Positions 41,994 to 49,881 are shown, counted from the first letter of the stretch. The stretch is 64,000 bases of DNA from Oceanobacillus saliphilus (GCF_023522835.1 NZ_JALCZU010000001.1:186001-250000), one strand, 5' to 3'. Program-made: numbers and translations. Notes: a model not told the origin generated them from the letters alone.

Positions 41994-42971
41994 TTATTTG
42001 TATCTCTCGAATAGATCTTTACTCTCGTTGTATATATCATTTAATATTGTTTCGAGTTCTTCACCTGTCACAAAGTATATATCCTGATTAGTTTTCTCCG
42101 CATATTCAGCAAATTCTTCAGATTCAGTTACACTTTTAAGAACATCCTGGATTTCCTCAATAACGTCTTCAGGTGTCCCAGGTTTGACGAAAAAGCCTCT
42201 CCAAATCAATTCATCATCAACATTTTCAAGTCCTAATTCTTTAAAAGTAGGAATATCTGGATGTAGAGGTACACGTTCAGAGCTACTTACTGCCAAAATT
42301 CGAACTTCACCAGCCTCGACTTGTTGTTGAACGACCTCACCAGATGCTCCAATGGCGTCAGCGTTTCCTCCTAATAAACGTGTAAGAGCTTCTCCACCGC
42401 CATCATAAGCAACATAATTGAAATCAATCTCAGCACCGTCCATTACTTTTAATGAAAATACATGGTTGGCACCATTTGTATTTGAACCTACAACGTTAAG
42501 CTCCCCAGGATTTTCTTTTGCATATTCAACAAAATCTTCAAATGTTTGGAATGGACTGTCAGCCATAACTGCAAGAACGTGATAGTTAGAAACCATTGTT
42601 GCAACAGGAATTACATCATCTGGTGTAAATGGTATCTCCCCTGATGCCATTGTTTGTGGAAGTGTAGAAGAATGATTCATGATTGTATATCCATCCGCTT
42701 CCTGATTTATAGTGTGATTCAATGCAACAGAACCACTTCCACCTGGCTTATTTTCTACAACAACTGTTTGTCCAAAAAACTCTTCAGCTATTGAAGCGAC
42801 TTCACGGGTCATTACATCACCTGGACCTCCTGCAGAGAAAGGAACAATCATTGAAATTGATTTATCTGGATAGGTAGCATCTTCACTATTCGCATTATCC
42901 CCACATGCCGCTAGCAAACTAGTAATTAGTAGTAGTAAAATAGTGAAATAAAATAATTTTTTTCTTTTCAT
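41994..42971 (-). CDS. tctC: Tripartite tricarboxylate transporter, substrate-binding lipoprotein TctC
   Basis: 325 residues from ATG 42971, where AAAGGGG lies 8 bases upstream; the earlier in-frame start at 43010 is not supported. Lipobox LLAACG. YPDKSISMIVPFSAGGPGDV, then VVVENKPGGSGSVALNH are the carboxylate-binding signatures of the Bug/TctC family. DIPTFKELGLENVDDELIWR completes the fold. The bound acid cannot be told from sequence. A cre site lies 46 bases upstream of the start. Confidence 0.94.
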   Translation of the reverse strand: MKRKKLFYFTILLLLITSLLAACGDNANSEDATYPDKSISMIVPFSAGGPGDVMTREVASIAEEFFGQTVVVENKPGGSGSVALNHTINQEADGYTIMNHSSTLPQTMASGEIPFTPDDVIPVATMVSNYHVLAVMADSPFQTFEDFVEYAKENPGELNVVGSNTNGANHVFSLKVMDGAEIDFNYVAYDGGGEALTRLLGGNADAIGASGEVVQQQVEAGEVRILAVSSSERVPLHPDIPTFKELGLENVDDELIWRGFFVKPGTPEDVIEEIQDVLKSVTESEEFAEYAEKTNQDIYFVTGEELETILNDIYNESKDLFERYK

Positions 42972-43016
42972 AATAAAAACCCCTTTAGTAATATTTAGTA
43001 AAGATTTCACAGCAAA

Positions 43017-43032
43017 TTGTAACCGCTTTCAA
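43017..43032. promoter_or_regulatory. Candidate CcpA cre site at the tct operon
   Basis: TTGTAACCGCTTTCAA fits WTGNAANCGNWNNCAW at every fixed position, just upstream of tctC. It suggests that transport is shut off when preferred carbon is present. Confidence 0.65.
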
Positions 43033-43062
43033 TAAACGGAGATTTATTATCTAATTTTTTGA

Positions 43063-44043
43063 TCAAACTTTTGTTAAATCCATTGCATTTACAACAGTAT
43101 GTTCTTGCATCACCACACCTGAATCTAAAACAGCATTTATATTTTCACATGCTTGTTTAACTACTGCTTCCATTGCTTCAACAGTACCTCCACCAATGTG
43201 AGGGGTTATAATAACATTTGGTAATTCGACTAATTTATTTTCTTTACTGATAGGTTCTGACTCCAAAACATCCAAACCTACGCCTGTTAAATGCCCTGAT
43301 TTTACGACCTCATAAAGCGCATTCTCATCAATAACTCCTCCACGACAAGTATTAATTAATACTGCTGTTTCTTTCATTTTTAACAATCTATTTCTGTCCA
43401 TTAAATGATAAGTATGATCACTTAGTGGTACATGTAAAGAAACCACATCTACAATTTCCAGCAATTGATCAAGATTTACGTATTTAATACCTAACTTCTT
43501 TTCTTCATCACTAGAAAGTCTAAAGACATCATAGTAGTAGACGTCACACTCGTATCCTTTTAATATTCTTCTAACTATTCGCCCGATATTACCAAACCCC
43601 ACAAGTCCAACCTTTTTATAAAATAATTCATATGAATCGTCACGTAACTCCGTTTTTAACCACTTTCCATGTTGAACAATTTCATTATGAGCTGTAACTA
43701 TATGCTTATAGGTTGCTGTAATTAGAGATACAGTATGTTCGGCCACTGAGGTAGCATTTAATCCAGGGGTATTTGCTACTGGTATGTTTCGCTTAGAAGC
43801 ACCTTCAATATCAATATTATTAACACCTGCTCCCAACTTTTGAATAAATATACATTCTTTTGCTTCAGCTAATACTTCTTTCGGTATTCCATACGTAAAT
43901 GTAATTAATACTTGCGCTGATGAGATAAACTTTTTATAGTCACTTTTTGTTTGACAGAAGAAAATTTGATGATTGTTTCCTAAATAACTTTGAATCAACT
44001 CTTGCATTCGCGAAGATATTCTATCCAAAACAACAACGTTCAG
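43063..44043 (-). CDS. D-isomer-specific 2-hydroxyacid dehydrogenase
   Basis: About 326 residues. NAD-binding GLVGFGNIGRIVRRI (G-x-G-x-x-G), catalytic Arg in INTCRGGVIDENAL, Glu in VLESEP and His in ITPHIGGGTVEAM. The first beta strand (NVVVLDRIS) lies upstream of the only ATG/GTG/TTG candidates. A CTG at 44043 sits 7 bases behind AGAGGGGG and gives (M)NVVVLDRIS, while the TTG at 44028 would cut the strand. A CTG start is therefore proposed. It interconverts a D-2-hydroxy acid and a 2-oxo acid in the carboxylate pathway. Confidence 0.87.
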   Translation of the reverse strand: MNVVVLDRISSRMQELIQSYLGNNHQIFFCQTKSDYKKFISSAQVLITFTYGIPKEVLAEAKECIFIQKLGAGVNNIDIEGASKRNIPVANTPGLNATSVAEHTVSLITATYKHIVTAHNEIVQHGKWLKTELRDDSYELFYKKVGLVGFGNIGRIVRRILKGYECDVYYYDVFRLSSDEEKKLGIKYVNLDQLLEIVDVVSLHVPLSDHTYHLMDRNRLLKMKETAVLINTCRGGVIDENALYEVVKSGHLTGVGLDVLESEPISKENKLVELPNVIITPHIGGGTVEAMEAVVKQACENINAVLDSGVVMQEHTVVNAMDLTKV

Positions 44044-44103
44044 TGTAAGTCCCCCTCTCTTTTAAAATCAATTACTGAAGTTTAGTATACTAATCTTACA
44101 TTA

Positions 44104-44114
44104 TTTACTGAATA
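44104..44114 (+). promoter_or_regulatory. Shared motif, copy 2
   Basis: TTTACTGAATA in the 143 bases between tcuA copy 2 and the dehydrogenase, flanked by TTATTT...AAATAA. See 32478 and 45968. Confidence 0.4.
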
Positions 44115-44186
44115 TTTTGAAATAATAATAGATTATAGCAACTATAACCGTTTTCTATAGTAAAGAATCAGTCTAATAAATAATTA

Positions 44187-45689
44187 TTAATTTTCATTTA
44201 AAGTAGCGTTTAAAGCAGCAGATAAACCGGCTTGTTTACCGAATACTGCACCCGACATAAGTCCTGAACCACCAGGATAATTATGATAAAAAATACCTCC
44301 AACCATCTCACCAGCAGCAAAAAGTCCTTCAATTGTTTCGTTAGCTTTAGACAGTACATGACATTCGGTATTCACTCTTAGTCCGCCAAAGGTAAATGTA
44401 ATGCCACATGTTACAGGAAATGCATAGAACGGACCATTTTCTATCTTTAAAGCCCAATTCGTTTTATTTGGGTTCAAACCTTCTGTTCCTTTGCCGTCTT
44501 TAATTGCGGGATCATAGTCACCATCTTGGACTGCTTTGTTATATTCGTAAATTGTTTGCTTAAATGACTCTTGATTTACTGGAAGCTTTTCTACCAATTC
44601 TTCTAAACTAACTGCTTCATAAAAAGTAGCCTCTTCTAAATTATACTCGTTACGTAACATGAGGCGTACTTGTGAATCGAAAATTTGATAAGCTGCCTGC
44701 TCAGGCTGATTAAGTACTTCACGACCATATTTGGCATAGGTATAGTTCCTGAAATCATTACCTTCATCGACAAAACGCTTACCTTCCTTATTTAGCATAA
44801 TCCCTAATGGATAGGAATGTCTCTTAAAGATATCACCTGGTTTTTCAAAGTCTCCAAACTTAGGCGCATTATAATCTGTGCCAATTGAATGACAACCAGT
44901 CCATTGACCGTATGTTTGTGCACCAACTTCAAGAGCCATTGTAATTCCATCACCGGTGTTATACTCTGTCCCTCTAACAATCGTATTTTTCCATTCTTCA
45001 CCTAAATATTCCATTCGCATTTCTTTGTTTGCTTCGAAGCTACCACACGCTAATACAACAGATTTGGTAGGTACTACTATTTCATCTCCAGACTTATTAA
45101 CAATAATTGAGGTAACCTTTTTATCCTCTTGATTAAGCTTAACAGCTTGTGCCTCATACCAAACATCTATACCTAGTTCATCCACACGATTAAATAAAGA
45201 ACGAACGAGACCAATCCCTTTGTCATGTATTTTCACAGGTAAGCCGCCCCAGAATTGGTTTTTCCCTTCTGGATTAACAAATGATTGATTGTCATAAATA
45301 AGATCAAAACTAACACCCTGGTTTTTCATCCAAGAAATAGTATCATAGGATTCAGAAACCAATTTTTTTGCGAGTTCTGGGTCACTTTCATTTTTTGTTA
45401 CACGCATCAAATCTGCATAATACTCTTCCTCAGTATATGGTGGCATGACAATTTTTTCTGCTTCATCCTCCGTAATTGCTGGAATCACATGTCGTATATC
45501 ATCTAATTCTTTATAAGCGAAGCGAATGGCACCATCTGTAAAAAAGGAATTTCCCCCACGTTTGTTTAATGGTGCTTTCTCTAAAACTAAAACTTTAGCC
45601 CCCTGCTCTCTAGCTGAAATTGCCGCGCATAACGCTGCATTCCCAGCCCCTACTACTACAACATCATAAAACACCATCTTTTGTGACAA
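44187..45689 (-). CDS. tcuA: FAD-dependent tricarballylate dehydrogenase-like protein (TcuA family), copy 2
   Basis: 500 residues from TTG 45689 (AGGGAGG 8 bases upstream); a longer frame to 45719 lacks a ribosome site. The chosen start makes the length equal to copy 1. FAD motif DVVVVGAGNAALCAAISARE, then EKAPLNKRGGNSFFTDGAIR; late motifs GKRFVDEGNDFRNYTYAKYG and HNYPGGSGLMSGAVFGKQAG are almost identical to copy 1. Expected to dehydrogenate a tricarballylate-like acid taken up by the TctCBA system. Own transcription unit with a large upstream region. Confidence 0.9.
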   Translation of the reverse strand: MSQKMVFYDVVVVGAGNAALCAAISAREQGAKVLVLEKAPLNKRGGNSFFTDGAIRFAYKELDDIRHVIPAITEDEAEKIVMPPYTEEEYYADLMRVTKNESDPELAKKLVSESYDTISWMKNQGVSFDLIYDNQSFVNPEGKNQFWGGLPVKIHDKGIGLVRSLFNRVDELGIDVWYEAQAVKLNQEDKKVTSIIVNKSGDEIVVPTKSVVLACGSFEANKEMRMEYLGEEWKNTIVRGTEYNTGDGITMALEVGAQTYGQWTGCHSIGTDYNAPKFGDFEKPGDIFKRHSYPLGIMLNKEGKRFVDEGNDFRNYTYAKYGREVLNQPEQAAYQIFDSQVRLMLRNEYNLEEATFYEAVSLEELVEKLPVNQESFKQTIYEYNKAVQDGDYDPAIKDGKGTEGLNPNKTNWALKIENGPFYAFPVTCGITFTFGGLRVNTECHVLSKANETIEGLFAAGEMVGGIFYHNYPGGSGLMSGAVFGKQAGLSAALNATLNEN

Positions 45690-46222
45690 TTTATTTTCCT
45701 CCCTATTTATTAATATCAATGAATCATTAGCAAAGTAACCGCTGGATTCAACGATTCTTCTTGATAATCACGAAATTAGTCTGTATATTTAAATGATGTT
45801 TGATTACTGATCTTAACTTGGCTATAAGGTTATTGTTTTAAATTTGATGCACTATTATAACTTATCAAGAAGCCCTTAATAGGAATGACTAAGAGATCCT
45901 ACTTGATTCATAATTCCTAAATCAACATTGTTAGTTATATTTTGGCTCTATGTAGTATACAAAAATATTTACCGAATAAATATTTTGTATTTTCATTATA
46001 CTTCGAATAGGAATTTTTGAATAATAAATAATCGGAATATATTGTATTCATTTTGGTTATATGATGAGTATAAGTCAAACCTTTCATGTAGTTCCTAAAA
46101 TTATCACTAAATATATTTCCAAATAAATAACAGTCCGTGCCAATATAATTAACTTTATTCCACCAGTAAAAAACTAAACTATGAAGTAAGAGTTGTACGC
46201 TCTCACACTTACACAGTTTAGT
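45690..46222. other. 530-base AT-rich control region upstream of tcuA copy 2
   Basis: No gene. Contains the palindrome at 45957 and a similar AT-rich stretch at 46014-46060. Probably promoter and operator region of tcuA. Confidence 0.5.
45957..45990. promoter_or_regulatory. Palindromic operator candidate upstream of tcuA copy 2
   Basis: ATACAAAAATATTT and AAATATTTTGTAT form an inverted repeat with one extra base in the left arm, around ACCGAAT. It contains TTTACCGAATA (45968-45978), the third copy of the shared motif. Fits a dimeric regulator such as LysR. Confidence 0.5.
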
Positions 46223-46366
46223 TTACATTTCCATACTTGGAGTAAGTTTTAACTTACACACTTTATTTGACAAACCCGGATTGTAAGATCCAGTGGCCGT
46301 TATCACCACTTGTACACGGTATCCATCCATACCTTTTAATCCAATACTGGAAATTACTGTCGCCAT
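46223..46366 (-). pseudogene. N-terminal stump of a YifB/ComM-type Mg-chelatase-like ATPase
   Basis: Starts MATVISSIGLKGMDGYRVQV, the standard N-terminus of YifB/ComM proteins (SSIGLKGxxGYRVQVE). After 20 residues the match stops and the frame runs on through unrelated sequence (VITATGSYNPGL...) to a stop at 46223. The break coincides with the 23-bp sequence also found at 49390. The start overlaps the DnaD-like gene's 3' end. Confidence 0.6.
46283..46305. repeat. 23-bp direct repeat, left copy
   Basis: GTAAGATCCAGTGGCCGTTA-TCA. Same as 49390-49412 except for two bases. The two copies flank the 3.1-kb DnaD/sigma/XRE/ComK islet. Confidence 0.6.
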
Positions 46367-47325
46367 TTTTCAACCCCAAAGCGGTGGGGGTCAGGCACCT
46401 GCATTCCCGCATCACCCCGATACTCCACCAACCTCCTCTCCACACTCTCCCTCAACCCTACCGAATCCCTATTCCCAACCACATCCTGCTTCTTCTCCCT
46501 CCGCTTCCGCTCCCTAAACCAATCAGGAACTACATCCGCAGCCCCCTTACTACCAGCCCGATAACCACCCGACTCACGCACCACTTTCCGCTCCCGCTGA
46601 CGCCGATACTCCACTTCCTCTGCACGAGCATCCTCTACATTCCGAATTCCCTTCTTCACCCAGGCATCAAGAATCGCCTTCACATATCCCCAGTTCAATC
46701 GTCCGCGTTCCAGTGCACGTTTCATGGCATATAAAACGAGCGACTCACCTAATTCATTTATCCAATGAATCATATCTTCCGCTACATACGGGCTTACCCC
46801 ACCAAAATTATCCTGGAAAAATCGAATCGCGTCGGTTGCATTTGTTGTATCGTTTTGTTTCGTTTTGTTTTGTTTAATTAATGGGTCAGCATTCTGGCTC
46901 ACATTGTGGTTCATGTTGTCGTCCATCTTTTGGTCATTATTGCGGTCCAATTTGTGGTCCAAATTGTGGTTCACACGATCGTCTGCACCACTTTCCCCAC
47001 TCTCCTCCATCTCGAAAACTTCCGGATCCTCTTCATCCGTCATCCTATCTAACGAAACAATTTGATAAGATGCTGCTCGACTTCCACCTCGAGACTTCAC
47101 ACGAATATATCCCTTCTCCTGCAGTTCATTCCGTGCCCGTTTAAATGTGCTTACTGTCAAATTGGCTTTATAACAAAGCATAGACATTGCAGCAGTAAAC
47201 TCCTGCCTCCACCCTGCACGATTATTGACTTGCATGAGCACATGCCAAAGATTTGCTGCCGAAGCTGTCAGCTGGTTTGTTTCCAAATGATTATAAAAAG
47301 CATTGACTTGTTTGATGTAATTCAT
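46354..47325 (-). CDS. DnaD-domain replication-like protein
   Basis: 323 residues from ATG 47325 (AAAGGG 8 bases upstream). N-terminal winged helix (LTVSTFKRARNELQEKGYIR), a charged linker with Asn/Asp/Lys runs (residues 100-150), then a DnaD domain (FFQDNFGGVSPYVAEDMIHW, LVLYAMKRALERG, NWGYVKAILDAWVKKGI). DnaD-like proteins load helicase at plasmid, phage or chromosomal origins. The last residues (GDAGMQVPDPHRF...) are encoded by a dispersed repeat patch (46383-46410), so the natural C-terminus has been replaced. No phage structural genes are near. Confidence 0.85.
   Translation of the reverse strand: MNYIKQVNAFYNHLETNQLTASAANLWHVLMQVNNRAGWRQEFTAAMSMLCYKANLTVSTFKRARNELQEKGYIRVKSRGGSRAASYQIVSLDRMTDEEDPEVFEMEESGESGADDRVNHNLDHKLDRNNDQKMDDNMNHNVSQNADPLIKQNKTKQNDTTNATDAIRFFQDNFGGVSPYVAEDMIHWINELGESLVLYAMKRALERGRLNWGYVKAILDAWVKKGIRNVEDARAEEVEYRRQRERKVVRESGGYRAGSKGAADVVPDWFRERKRREKKQDVVGNRDSVGLRESVERRLVEYRGDAGMQVPDPHRFGVEKWRQ
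46383..46410. repeat. Dispersed repeat patch inside the DnaD-like gene end
   Basis: GGTGGGGGTCAGGCACCTGC followed by ATTCCCGC. ACCTGCATTCC recurs at 25571-25581 and ACCTGCATTC at 27341. It encodes the final residues of the DnaD-like protein. Confidence 0.5.
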
Positions 47326-47431
47326 CGATTCCACCCTTTCAAATTGGATAATTCTCTATCATTCCGAGGCCGCTAGAAAAATGCCTCCAACAACGCCGCA
47401 TTCTTTCTGACAATCTCGATTAACCGATTAA

Positions 47432-47998
47432 TTAATCCTCCAAGGAAGCAAAAGAACCGTCCCCATGCTTCCTTTTTAGTTTTTTTCTGACTTGTTTTCC
47501 CCAGCTTTTGACGGCTTCGGGGGTGGTGTTTTCTTGGATGGCGATGTCTTTGATGGATATGTCTCCTAGGATGTAAAAATTGACCCACTTCCACTGATTT
47601 TCGGTTAGTTGTGATTTGATTTTTCTCCATTGAATTGGGTCGTCAAGCAAGATATCAGGGATATTCGGTATTGGATAGGATGCATGACTCTTGCGGATAT
47701 AATTGCCATCTTGTAGTTGCGTCTGCGATTGTTCGCGGATTTTTTCTTCTGCTTGGAGTGTTCTTGATTTCTTACGTAGTAAATCGATTAATCGATTGCG
47801 GATGGTGTAGTTGAAGTAGGTTGCGAGGGGGCCTTTGTCTGGTTCGTACTTCTTGTAGGCGATCCACATGGCATATAATCCTTCCATATAAAATTCCCTT
47901 GATGGATCATAAATTCCTAATCGCTGCATCTGGTAATAAATCCGTCTTTCATTCTGTTTGAAAATCTCCTCAAATTGCATTTCCTCTTTATCCTTCAT
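47432..47998 (-). CDS. Sigma-70-family RNA polymerase sigma factor
   Basis: 188 residues. Region 2 is YMEGLYAMWIAYKKYEPDKG, PLATYFNYTIRNRLIDLLRK. Region 4 is TENQWKWVNFYILGDISIKD IAIQENTTPEAVKSWGKQVRKKLKR. This is a small alternative sigma factor of a kind common in Bacillaceae. AAAGGAGG precedes the ATG by 9 bases. The last 13 residues KHGDGSFASLED lie in dispersed repeat copy B. It may drive the islet genes, but target promoters are unknown. Confidence 0.87.
   Translation of the reverse strand: MKDKEEMQFEEIFKQNERRIYYQMQRLGIYDPSREFYMEGLYAMWIAYKKYEPDKGPLATYFNYTIRNRLIDLLRKKSRTLQAEEKIREQSQTQLQDGNYIRKSHASYPIPNIPDILLDDPIQWRKIKSQLTENQWKWVNFYILGDISIKDIAIQENTTPEAVKSWGKQVRKKLKRKHGDGSFASLED
47444..47472. 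repeat. Dispersed palindromic repeat, copy B
   Basis: GGAAGCA, inner AAAGAACCGTCCCCA, TGCTTCC. It is the complement-oriented relative of copy A at 25352. GAACCGTCCCCATGCTTC occurs again at 23526-23543. Here it supplies the end of the sigma-factor reading frame. Confidence 0.7.
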
Positions 47999-48305
47999 TT
48001 GTACTTCCTCCTTTTTCTGTTAGGACTAGCTTTATCCTACAAAAAAACTGAAAAAATTGCATCTTGCCTAACTTTTGCTATCTACCTTCAAAATGCGATT
48101 TTCTTTGGGAATTTTTAAAAAATACACACACAACCCCCGCCGAAAATTCAATTTTCAGCGGGGGTTGTCGAAGTTAGACACTTTTTTATTTATTTTGTAT
48201 GTTTCTCATCGAAATAAAGTTGCATCAATCCATAAAAAGTGCTCTATAGAGCGTGGCTCCTTCTATGTTCTACCTAGATAATAACCGTAAAAAGGGAGAA
48301 ATACG
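47999..48305. other. Divergent region between sigma factor and XRE gene
   Basis: 307 bases with one very stable hairpin (48130) and AT-rich flanks. No further gene. Confidence 0.5.
48130..48168. repeat. Very stable hairpin in divergent region
   Basis: ACAACCCCCGC (48130-48140) and GCGGGGGTTGT (48158-48168) are perfect 11-base arms, extended inside by GAAAAT/ATTTTC with a one-base mismatch. A TTTTTT tract follows only 15 bases later. It could be a terminator of an unseen small transcript or a protein-binding palindrome. Confidence 0.6.
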
Positions 48306-48569
48306 TTGAAAGAATCCGAGCTATTCAATCAATTACTAGGTAAACAATTAAGAATCAAGCGACACCAACAGATGAAATCGCTAGAGGAATTAGCGGAAGA
48401 TGTGGACTTGGATGATAAACATTTAGGACGTCTTGAACGGGGAGAAGTTTCTAAAGGTCCCCAATCTTTTACGCTCTACAGGTTATGCAGAACACTGAAT
48501 ATAAACGCCGGACAGTTGTTTGATGAAATTGAAAAAGAAATAGAAAACAAAAGGGACAAGCGGAAATGA
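48306..48569 (+). CDS. XRE-family helix-turn-helix protein
   Basis: 87 residues. HTH_3 domain LGKQLRIKRHQQMKSLEELA EDVDLDDKHLGRLERGEVSK followed by FTLYRLCRTLNI. No additional domain. TTG start at 48306 with AAAGGGAG 8 bases upstream. Transcribed towards comK, about 110 bases apart, and could regulate it or the sigma factor. Confidence 0.85.
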   Translation: MKESELFNQLLGKQLRIKRHQQMKSLEELAEDVDLDDKHLGRLERGEVSKGPQSFTLYRLCRTLNINAGQLFDEIEKEIENKRDKRK

Positions 48570-48679
48570 TTGTCCCCGCTCCTTTCCTATCTTTCTCTAA
48601 AGCCATCCACACACCTGTTTTACGCTTCTTAGACTTCTCCTTTTTTATTCCATCATCCCCATAAAGGAGTGCCCAATCC

Positions 48680-49177
48680 ATGAATGAAATCTTATCCGAC
48701 TATCTCATTAATGAAAAAACGATGGCCTTGTTACCTGCATATAACGCAGCATACGATACGATTGCAGTAGAGCAGGGAAAACGGTTCTTTATTCAAAAAA
48801 CTGCCATCCAACTCATCAACCAGGCTTGCATCGAGAGTAACTCCACTTATGAAGAAAGGAGGCAATCCGTCATCAATCAAACTGGATTCAAACGAAAGAT
48901 CCCCATTCCTATCAATCTAGGAAAAAACATCTTCACCTTTCCAACCCACGCCACGGCCGACTTCCATTGCAGCTGGCTATTCTACCATCAACTTCTCCAG
49001 ATTAGACAGAATCACCTAAAAACAGAACCTCACACGAAATCAATCATTACCTTCTTAAATGGTGAGAAAGTCTCCATGGACATTACGAGTTACATCTTGA
49101 ACAAGCAAATGGAGCGGACATTGGAATGCATCTTTGCATTTTCTTCTTGTAGTGGGAAGGCTGTATATGGCATTTAA
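48680..49177 (+). CDS. comK: ComK-family competence transcription factor
   Basis: 165 residues, shorter than the about 190 of B. subtilis ComK. Matching features: YLINEKTMALLPAY at the start, VEQGKRFFIQKTAIQLINQA C, STYEERRQSVINQTG, KIPIPINLGKNIFTFPTHAT and the HCSWLFYHQLLQI block. ComK activates DNA-uptake genes by binding AAAA-N5-TTTT boxes. The C-terminal region after YILNKQMERTLEC is shortened. AAAGGAG precedes the ATG. A YifB/ComM stump nearby gives another competence link, though probably by chance. Confidence 0.85.
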   Translation: MNEILSDYLINEKTMALLPAYNAAYDTIAVEQGKRFFIQKTAIQLINQACIESNSTYEERRQSVINQTGFKRKIPIPINLGKNIFTFPTHATADFHCSWLFYHQLLQIRQNHLKTEPHTKSIITFLNGEKVSMDITSYILNKQMERTLECIFAFSSCSGKAVYGI

Positions 49178-49881
49178 ATCTATGTATTGGCAATTAAGAT
49201 TAATTCAAGTAAAAAATATTTAGGAAGATTCTATAAAAATGATTGCACGGTATTTAAAAACAACTCTAATTAACTGATTGCAAAAGTAAAGTCCTACAGC
49301 TTTTCAAAGTGTAATTTGTAGCGATTGGTAAATACGTTAGCAGGCGCTAAATCCCTTGGGAAACATTGGTAAATAACATATCAAGAATGGTAAGATCTAG
49401 TGGCCGTAATCAACCATACTAACCTTATCGCTCATTCTACTTCCACTGTGAGCTTGTATTAACTGTTATTTCGCTTATCATTAATTGTATTACTTATTTT
49501 GCTGATTGCATTCTATTATTTTCTGTTTCTTTCATAACTCTCATTAAAAGTTGTTGGAGTTTTTCTTTCTCACTCATTGTTTATCCACCTTTTAAAATTA
49601 ATTACTAACAGTGCTTGTGTACTGCATTATAAATATCTATAACCTTGCGTCCAGTAAAATGGTCATTTTTGCATAGTAATTAATCAGTTAACCCACCAAC
49701 CGGACGAGGAAACTGTGCCTGTGTACTTTAACAGTATGCGCTTTTTTAATAAATAGGAAATTTAACAAGAAATTAATTTAAAACAGCTAACCAAAATGGG
49801 ATTTCCTACGTTCCAAATTCGTTAGCTTGATGGCTATGGGGGCTGACCCAAGATTCCAGGTGAAAAGTAAGCAATACAAAT
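49178..49881. other. 700-base gap without a gene
   Basis: Holds the right copy of the 23-bp repeat (49390) and degenerate GC-richer patches (49700-49730, 49835-49860) of the dispersed repeat type. A short minus-strand ORF behind AAAAGGTGG (49576) stops after 10 codons and is not a gene. Confidence 0.45.
49390..49412. repeat. 23-bp direct repeat, right copy
   Basis: GTAAGATCTAGTGGCCGTAA-TCA, two mismatches to 46283-46305, same orientation. Confidence 0.6.

Noticed and set aside
46267-46734. 155-codon rightward ORF rich in His/Pro
   Set aside because: Antisense to the DnaD-like gene and the YifB stump; no ribosome site.
46354-49177. Prophage or plasmid integration
   Set aside because: A DnaD-like protein, a sigma factor and an XRE protein are present, but no integrase, capsid, portal or partition gene.
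49494-49576. Small peptide gene with ribosome site AAAAGGTGG
   Set aside because: On careful reading the frame stops after 10 codons; an apparent 27-codon peptide needed an extra base.
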